Origin: Bacteroidales bacterium
GTDB taxonomy: Bacteria; Bacteroidota; Bacteroidia; Bacteroidales; WCHB1-69
Length of the DNA stretch: 64,000 nucleotides
Direction: 5' to 3'
Assembly: GCA_017395245.1 (NCBI GenBank)
Contig: JAFPVR010000064.1
Coordinates: 28,449 to 92,448 of the forward strand
Part shown: one piece after another, positions 58,947 to 64,000 of the stretch
How the letters are laid out: every line of letters begins with the position of its first letter
Position numbering within the stretch: the stretch's first letter is position 1
The notes under the pieces: model-generated
Databases searched by the model: none
What the model was told of the DNA's origin: nothing
What the model saw: only the letters and a program-made list of their open reading frames with translations
Position numbers and translations under genes: made by a program

Positions 58947-60110
58947 CACCCCCAGCAACCACGCGATCAGCACCCCCAGATAGTTGCCCGCGGCGTAGCC
59001 GGCGAGGCCGATGACGATGCCGCTGAGGAGCACCTTGCGGTTGCCCAAGGCCTCCACGATAGGCGGCACGAACGGCGGCGAGCAGAGCAGGCTGATGTGG
59101 CCTACGGTGAAAAGGTCGCCCTCCACCTTGAAAATCTTGCAGATGATGAGGTGCAGCACGATGGAGGTGAGCATCACGAAGACGATGAACCAGAGGATTT
59201 GCAGGGAACCTTTGATGTGGTGGATGTCGAACTTGGAGGCCACTACAATGCTGAAAATCAAGATGAAGAACATGCCCAGCTCGAAGGTCTTGGGCAGGGC
59301 GCGCACCTTCGGGCTGAAGGAGGCGATGATGGCGAGGGTGGTAATGGTCAGGATGACGACCAACTCATTGAGCTTGCCCGTGATGAGCAGCGAGAGTCCC
59401 GCGCCGACGGCCAGCATGCCGAGCGAGAGCAGGAATCCGAGCATCATGCGCCCGAACGTCTTGGGCTGCAGCATCCCCTTATAGTTCTCGAAACTTTCCG
59501 TTTCAATCTGTTCTTCCGGTTCCGTAACTTCAGTCTCTTCCTTGGCGGGCAGCAGCTTGCGGAACACCTTGTAGCCGCCGGCCACGATGAAGACGATGAA
59601 CGGGAGGGTGGCGATTTCCTCGAAGGTCAGCGTCATGGTGATAAGCGAGGGATCGACCTCCAGCATGTGGCCGAGGGCGGAGAAATTCATGGTGCCGCCG
59701 GTGTAGATGCCGGTCATCATGGCCGCCACGCGGTCGAACTGCGGGATGCCGGCGTTGCGGAAGAGGAAATAGCCCGACACCACGGCAATCAGGACGGAAA
59801 CCAGGCCGCCGATGAGCACCGCCATGGTCTTCGGCAGCGACTTCGTCCACAGTTTGAAATCCGAGTTGAAGAGCATCAGCGGGATGGCCAAAGGCACCGC
59901 GACGTTCATCAGTGTCTTCTGCATCGACTCGAGGGCTTCCGCGCCGGGCTCCGTGCCCGTGGGCAGGAATCCGATCAACGCCGCGATGATGCCCACGGCA
60001 TACGCCATAATGACGGTGCCGATGCTTTTTGCCCATCTGTACTTGTTGAAAATCAGGATGATAAGGATGGGGAAGACGAAGTAACCAATCAGGGTAATCA
60101 CGTTAATCAT
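58941..60110 (-). CDS. DUF819 family membrane protein (putative transporter)
   Basis: A 389-residue protein with about 11 membrane segments and an acidic cytoplasmic loop near the middle (KEETEVTEPEEQIETE, about 195-210). DUF819 (YjcL-like) belongs to the bile-acid/sodium-symporter-like fold; GTEPGAEALESM, YTGGTMNFSALGHML and SPPFVPPIVEALGNRKVLLSGIVIG (late conserved segment) fit. Substrate unknown. A minus-strand TACTTTTG box at 60140-60147 provides a promoter. Confidence 0.9.
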   Translation of the reverse strand: MINVITLIGYFVFPILIILIFNKYRWAKSIGTVIMAYAVGIIAALIGFLPTGTEPGAEALESMQKTLMNVAVPLAIPLMLFNSDFKLWTKSLPKTMAVLIGGLVSVLIAVVSGYFLFRNAGIPQFDRVAAMMTGIYTGGTMNFSALGHMLEVDPSLITMTLTFEEIATLPFIVFIVAGGYKVFRKLLPAKEETEVTEPEEQIETESFENYKGMLQPKTFGRMMLGFLLSLGMLAVGAGLSLLITGKLNELVVILTITTLAIIASFSPKVRALPKTFELGMFFILIFSIVVASKFDIHHIKGSLQILWFIVFVMLTSIVLHLIICKIFKVEGDLFTVGHISLLCSPPFVPPIVEALGNRKVLLSGIVIGLAGYAAGNYLGVLIAWLLGVF

Positions 60111-60139
60111 AGGCTTTGATATTATCGGATTTGAAATGG

Positions 60140-60147
60140 CAAAAGTA
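60140..60147 (-). promoter_or_regulatory. -7 box TACTTTTG of the DUF819 gene
   Basis: TAnnTTTG box, 29 bases ahead of the ATG at 60110. Confidence 0.55.
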
Positions 60148-60205
60148 CAATTTTTTTATATTTATTACCTGGTGCGGAGTTCGCAATCCATTTGCTGTTT
60201 TAATC

Positions 60206-62059
60206 TCAAGGCAACCAAATCGTGTCGTTCGTTGGAGTCATCATATTGCTGATACTGAATCCCAAAGGGTCCAAACCAGGTTCCTGAATGTTGACATGAG
60301 AGATCTTATGATGCTTGTCCATAGAAAGCACTGTGACGGCTTTTGTTTGGGTTGAATCTGTACCTGTATGTACATTGTAAAACAAGACAAAATCTTTTGA
60401 GGGAGAGTAATAATATATGTCAGCCTCGTCAGCTATGGCACTGGGAATAGTGCAGGTGTCCAGATGTGTGATATGCGAAAAGGCCATCAGCAGATCACCT
60501 TGTTTTTTGCTATCGTTAGTATGGATAAAGTAAAGCGTGTTGTCGGGGAATTCGGAGTGTTGCTGCAGAAGCTCTTCCTGATTAAACGCAAAATGGTAAT
60601 AACGATGGGCGTTTGTCCGGATCAGGGTTTTATATTCGTATTGGCTGATAGGGGCGTCTGTTGAATAGATAAGGGCGTTTTCAGGTATTTTGTCGAAAAA
60701 ATGATCTTGTGCGACAAGTTCTGTGACCGCAATACGGTTTTGTGTTTTCTTCCATTCTTTGCCTAAAAGGTCATTAACATAGTAAGACAAAACGGCACCG
60801 ATGAAGAAAAGTACACACCAAATTGCGCAAATGACCCGTTGGATAGGCTTTGTGGAACATATTTTGATGGATACGGTGATGATGAGGGCAAGAACCAACA
60901 TTATTCCGAAATAGGAATAAAAAGAGGTGACGTATGTCCGCATCGAGGTGGCATATTCCGAATTGTATTTTTCTGCTATGGCGATCAGGATGTGAGCGGA
61001 AAAAGCAAAAAGCAAGGCGGAAACAACACCTACGACGATTTTTTTCCAAGATAGTGTTTTAAAATCGGCTTTGTAGAGGATAAACCAAAGAAGGCAGCAT
61101 TGCAACAATGCGTTGATGTAAGCAAGTGCGGGAGCATGGGTGAGGATATAAAAAATATTGTTGTAATGACCGGAAACCAATGGAGAGTTTTCTGCCAGAA
61201 GCTCCCTTACATCGTCGAACCAATATGTTCTGCAGGGCAGTGTGTAAAAGGTGCAGTTGCTCAGAATCGTGAAGAAGTTGGCCAGACTGAAATGGTGGGC
61301 GATGGTGGCCCCGTCATATAAATGGATGTCGTCTATTGTCCGGGTCAAGTAAAGGCGATAACCCAGATAACAAACCATATACAGTGCTATCACGGCAATA
61401 TAGGGCACGATTTCCCTGTAGAACGACCTGCTTTTCAGGGTTTGGATGAAGCCTGACTGTCGCCAGTTCCGAATGAGGATATAGCAGCAGAAAAGGAGTG
61501 TGAAAACAAGATAGTTTTCATAAAACAGGTAAGAAATGAACAGGAGGAGTGCGCTGACAAGAATTCGCCAGTAGCCGTTATTTTCGGTGTAATTAATAAA
61601 AAGGAGTATGCCGCTCAAGAAAATCAGAAAACTGAAAGGAAAATAGAACGGGAACGCGGTGGGGAGGGAAAAGCTTTCGTGGCCGACAGACAGGCTGAAA
61701 ATAAGCAATAAGAAAGTGAGCGCCCCAATTCTCTGAGATTTGAAAATGCGATATATGATGTATGAGAAAAACAGATAACAACCTATCAAGGGAAGATATT
61801 GAACGGCCTTTGTCCATGCAAAACTGTCAAGGAGATATGGAATATAATAGAAATACTTGGTGAGGAGAAAATAAAATCTACCGGCGCATTGTGCATAGAT
61901 GTTGGCGTCTGTCAACCAATAGCGCCAACCGCAGTGGGCCGCGTTATAGTATTGGAAATCATCACAGTTGGTGAAACCGACTTGGAAAAACGGTAATAGA
62001 GTGATGATGGCAGTGACCGAATATGCCAAAATCCAAATGAATTTTTCTTGTTTAGTCAT
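60206..62059 (-). CDS. Multi-pass membrane protein, probable GT-C glycosyltransferase
   Basis: A 617-residue protein with about 11 membrane helices and a C-terminal soluble domain (from about 450). FTNCDDFQYYNAAHCGWRYWL after the first helix holds an Asp pair in the first periplasmic loop, the place where GT-C enzymes keep catalytic acids. Its ATG overlaps the end of the GtrB-type gene by 8 bases. In Gtr systems the membrane enzyme moves a sugar from undecaprenyl phosphate, made by GtrB, onto a surface polymer. That partnership is inferred from overlap. Start taken at 62059 rather than the frame start at 62086. Confidence 0.7.
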   Translation of the reverse strand: MTKQEKFIWILAYSVTAIITLLPFFQVGFTNCDDFQYYNAAHCGWRYWLTDANIYAQCAGRFYFLLTKYFYYIPYLLDSFAWTKAVQYLPLIGCYLFFSYIIYRIFKSQRIGALTFLLLIFSLSVGHESFSLPTAFPFYFPFSFLIFLSGILLFINYTENNGYWRILVSALLLFISYLFYENYLVFTLLFCCYILIRNWRQSGFIQTLKSRSFYREIVPYIAVIALYMVCYLGYRLYLTRTIDDIHLYDGATIAHHFSLANFFTILSNCTFYTLPCRTYWFDDVRELLAENSPLVSGHYNNIFYILTHAPALAYINALLQCCLLWFILYKADFKTLSWKKIVVGVVSALLFAFSAHILIAIAEKYNSEYATSMRTYVTSFYSYFGIMLVLALIITVSIKICSTKPIQRVICAIWCVLFFIGAVLSYYVNDLLGKEWKKTQNRIAVTELVAQDHFFDKIPENALIYSTDAPISQYEYKTLIRTNAHRYYHFAFNQEELLQQHSEFPDNTLYFIHTNDSKKQGDLLMAFSHITHLDTCTIPSAIADEADIYYYSPSKDFVLFYNVHTGTDSTQTKAVTVLSMDKHHKISHVNIQEPGLDPLGFSISNMMTPTNDTIWLP

Positions 62060-62996
62060 AGGACTCCTCGATTTCTTGGATGACATAATGCGGGCGTTGT
62101 TTCACTTCGTCGAAAATAAAGCCGATGTAATAGCCGATGGCACCGGTGACAAAGAGCTGGATGCCGGCAAAAGCGCTCAGGAAAATCACGATGGTGGTGT
62201 AGCCGGAAACGGGGGTGTCAATAATCCACATCACAATGGAGTAGATGATGAGGAAGATGCTCAACAAGACAAAGACAAGTCCGGAGTAGATGCCGATTTT
62301 CAGAGGGGCTTTGGAGAAAGAAGCGATGGCGGAGAAGGAGAATTTCAGCAGTTTTCTGTAAGAGTATTTGCTTTGGCCGGCGGCGCGTGAGGGAGCTTCG
62401 TAGCAGATGGAATCTTTTTCGAAGCCGATGTTCTGGACGATGCCGCGCAGGAAGCGAGTTCGCTCGCGGTAGTCAGTCCGCAGCACGTCGATGACCTTTT
62501 GTGACAGCAGGAAGAAGTCAGAGGCGCCGGGTTGAAGCTTGGCATCGGACATCTTGTTGATGATACGGTAGAACAATCTGGAACTCAAGTGCTTGCCAGC
62601 GCTCCCGTCGGCACGGTCGGTCCGGATCATGGTCACCACATCCTTGCCTTGCTGGTAGAGCGAGAACATCTGCGGCAGCAGTGCGGGCGGATGCTGCAAG
62701 TCGCTGTCCATGCATACGGCGGCTTCCCCACGGCAATGGTCAAGTCCGGCAATCATGGCCGCTTCATGGCCGAAATTACGGGAGAGATGGATGACCCTCA
62801 CCCGTTTGTCTTTCTCCATCAACTGTTTCAGTATCTGACGGCTGTTGTCCCGACTTCCGTCGTTGACGAACAGCAACTCGAAGTCGGCGGTGTCGGCCAG
62901 GGTGTCAATAACAGCGGATATCTCCCGATGGAAAAGTGGCAATACCGATTCCTCGTTGTAAACCGAAACGATGATGGAGTATAGGGGCTTTTGCAT
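62052..62996 (-). CDS. GtrB-type family 2 glycosyltransferase (polyprenyl-phosphate)
   Basis: A 314-residue enzyme with a GT-A domain ([46 protein letters not shown] as the metal site, and ERTRFLRG) followed by two membrane helices near the end (about 231-252 and 265-288). GtrB-like enzymes load a sugar onto undecaprenyl phosphate in the inner membrane. It overlaps the next membrane protein by 8 bases. The ATG at 62996 was chosen; 63029 is another frame start. No flippase GtrA is seen beside it. Confidence 0.92.
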   Translation of the reverse strand: MQKPLYSIIVSVYNEESVLPLFHREISAVIDTLADTADFELLFVNDGSRDNSRQILKQLMEKDKRVRVIHLSRNFGHEAAMIAGLDHCRGEAAVCMDSDLQHPPALLPQMFSLYQQGKDVVTMIRTDRADGSAGKHLSSRLFYRIINKMSDAKLQPGASDFFLLSQKVIDVLRTDYRERTRFLRGIVQNIGFEKDSICYEAPSRAAGQSKYSYRKLLKFSFSAIASFSKAPLKIGIYSGLVFVLLSIFLIIYSIVMWIIDTPVSGYTTIVIFLSAFAGIQLFVTGAIGYYIGFIFDEVKQRPHYVIQEIEESYD

Positions 62997-63016
62997 ATTT
63001 GTCAAAAATGAAGTTG

Positions 63017-63024
63017 CAAAAATA
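63017..63024 (-). promoter_or_regulatory. -7 box TATTTTTG of the GtrB-type gene
   Basis: Minus-strand TAnnTTTG box about 20 bases ahead of the ATG at 62996. Confidence 0.6.
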
Positions 63025-63157
63025 CACAATATTCTCGAATAAGTATGTGATCTTGCATGAATTTTTCACAACGCAAAAGATAATGGCCAATGTTTTGATG
63101 TGGTCGCTACAAAATCCAAACAATTTTTTCCCTTTCCCGAAGTCCCGAAATTTTTTG

Positions 63158-63165
63158 TACTTTTG
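63158..63165 (+). promoter_or_regulatory. -7 box TACTTTTG of mutB
   Basis: TAnnTTTG box followed by CAG, 34 bases ahead of the mutB ATG. Confidence 0.6.
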
Positions 63166-63199
63166 CAGCCTCATTAATATAAAAAGAAAAAGAGTTAAT

Positions 63200-64000
63200 A
63201 TGCGTCCTGATTTCAGTAACGTCGACTTCAAGAAGCTCCCGCAAAACCCGACGGATTTCCGTCAGTGGGAGAAAGATAACAACATCATTTCCAATTGGAT
63301 GACCTCTGAGCAGATTCCGGTGAAGCAGGTCTATGGTGCCGACGATTTGCTCGGCATGGAGCACCTCAACTACGCCTCGGGAATTCCGCCGTACCTGCGC
63401 GGACCCTACTCGATGATGTACGTGTTCCGTCCGTGGACCATCCGCCAGTACGCCGGATTCTCCACCGCCGAGGAGTCCAACGCCTTCTACCGACGCAACT
63501 TGGCTGCCGGTCAGAAAGGTCTGTCTGTGGCCTTCGACTTGGCCACGCACCGCGGCTACGACTCCGATCACCCGCGTGTGGTGGGTGATGTGGGTAAGGC
63601 TGGTGTGGCCATCGACTCCATCCTCGACATGAAGATTCTGTTCGACCAGATTCCGTTGGACAAGATGTCCGTCTCCATGACGATGAACGGTGCCGTGCTG
63701 CCGATCCTTGCGTTCTACATCATCGCCGCCGAGGAGCAGGGCGCGACGCTCGACCAGCTGTCGGGCACCATCCAGAACGATATCCTCAAGGAGTTCATGG
63801 TGCGTAACACCTACATCTATCCGCCTGCCCACTCCATGAAGATCATCGCCGACATCTTCGAGTTCACGGCCAAGAACATGCCGAAGTTCAACTCCATCTC
63901 CATTTCCGGCTACCACATGCAGGAGGCCGGTGCCACCGACGACATCGAGTTGGCTTACACGCTGGCCGACGGTTTGGAGTACCTTCGCGCCGGTGTGAAC
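63200..64000 (+). CDS. mutB: Methylmalonyl-CoA mutase large subunit (N-terminal part)
   Basis: The first 267 residues are visible; the gene runs off the right edge. [89 protein letters not shown] and [17 protein letters not shown] are unmistakable parts of the catalytic barrel. The enzyme needs adenosylcobalamin and turns succinyl-CoA into methylmalonyl-CoA for propionate. The small subunit, often directly upstream, is absent here: a promoter and a divergent gene precede the ATG. Confidence 0.95.
   Translation, partial: MRPDFSNVDFKKLPQNPTDFRQWEKDNNIISNWMTSEQIPVKQVYGADDLLGMEHLNYASGIPPYLRGPYSMMYVFRPWTIRQYAGFSTAEESNAFYRRNLAAGQKGLSVAFDLATHRGYDSDHPRVVGDVGKAGVAIDSILDMKILFDQIPLDKMSVSMTMNGAVLPILAFYIIAAEEQGATLDQLSGTIQNDILKEFMVRNTYIYPPAHSMKIIADIFEFTAKNMPKFNSISISGYHMQEAGATDDIELAYTLADGLEYLRAGVN

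Overview
The window reads as a chromosomal segment of a Bacteroidota bacterium, most likely a Bacteroidales member. Lineage markers are the type IX secretion (T9SS) core porP-porK-porL-porM-porN, a Bacteroidota-type (subtype iii) type VI secretion baseplate, the TAnnTTTG promoter box in front of many genes with almost no Shine-Dalgarno sequences, tryptophanase, methylmalonyl-CoA mutase, an RHH/SPFH pair, and many Bacteroidota families of unknown function (DUF2851, DUF3109, DUF1846, DUF4160/DUF2442). No rRNA, tRNA or CRISPR array was recognised. The one clear structural RNA is RNase P RNA (rnpB).

Layout. 1-5974: end of a T6SS-iii operon (E1/ThiF-like enzyme, TssG, TssK, TssE, TssF, secreted NlpC/P60 hydrolase). 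5975-10476: repeat-rich scar with a duplicated gene end and an ATPase remnant, then two secreted proteins of unknown function. 10477-13710: M16 peptidase and a small protein. 13844-16252: an MBOAT acyltransferase, a DltD-like protein and a 39-residue membrane microprotein. 16423-20556: crt-hbd, then orphan transketolase half, ECF sigma, anti-sigma and Spy-like protein. 20637-30424: large outer-membrane protein and the T9SS core. 30506-41014: degenerate epimerase, recQ, OmpH-like, MORN, tnaA, DUF3109, dnaN, rnpB, yraN, DUF2851, hotdog thioesterase. 41129-46503: di-haem peroxidase, parC, RHH, SPFH. 46629-53702: fucosidase, M48 peptidase, secreted arginine deiminase-like enzyme, rRNA methyltransferase. 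53849-64000: small DUF pair, secreted unknowns, DUF1846, DUF819 transporter, a GtrB-type glycosyltransferase pair and the start of mutB.

The genes suggest an anaerobe or microaerophile that ferments amino acids (tryptophanase) and uses acyl-CoA chemistry (crt, hbd, mutB). It has an envelope rich in secretion machinery (T6SS-iii, T9SS), secreted peptidases and surface-polymer modification (MBOAT/DltD, Gtr-type glycosylation). Lifestyle is inference.

The most notable observations are: (1) an E1-like adenylating enzyme embedded in the T6SS baseplate operon; (2) a DltB/DltD-like pair followed by an overlapping microprotein that ends in Y-x-x-F-COOH, like the acyl-relay protein DltX, in an organism without teichoic acid genes in view; (3) a family of 28-bp palindromes with fixed arms and variable self-complementary cores; (4) four families of 7-bp tandem repeats between genes; (5) two gene 3' ends duplicated just upstream of such palindromes.
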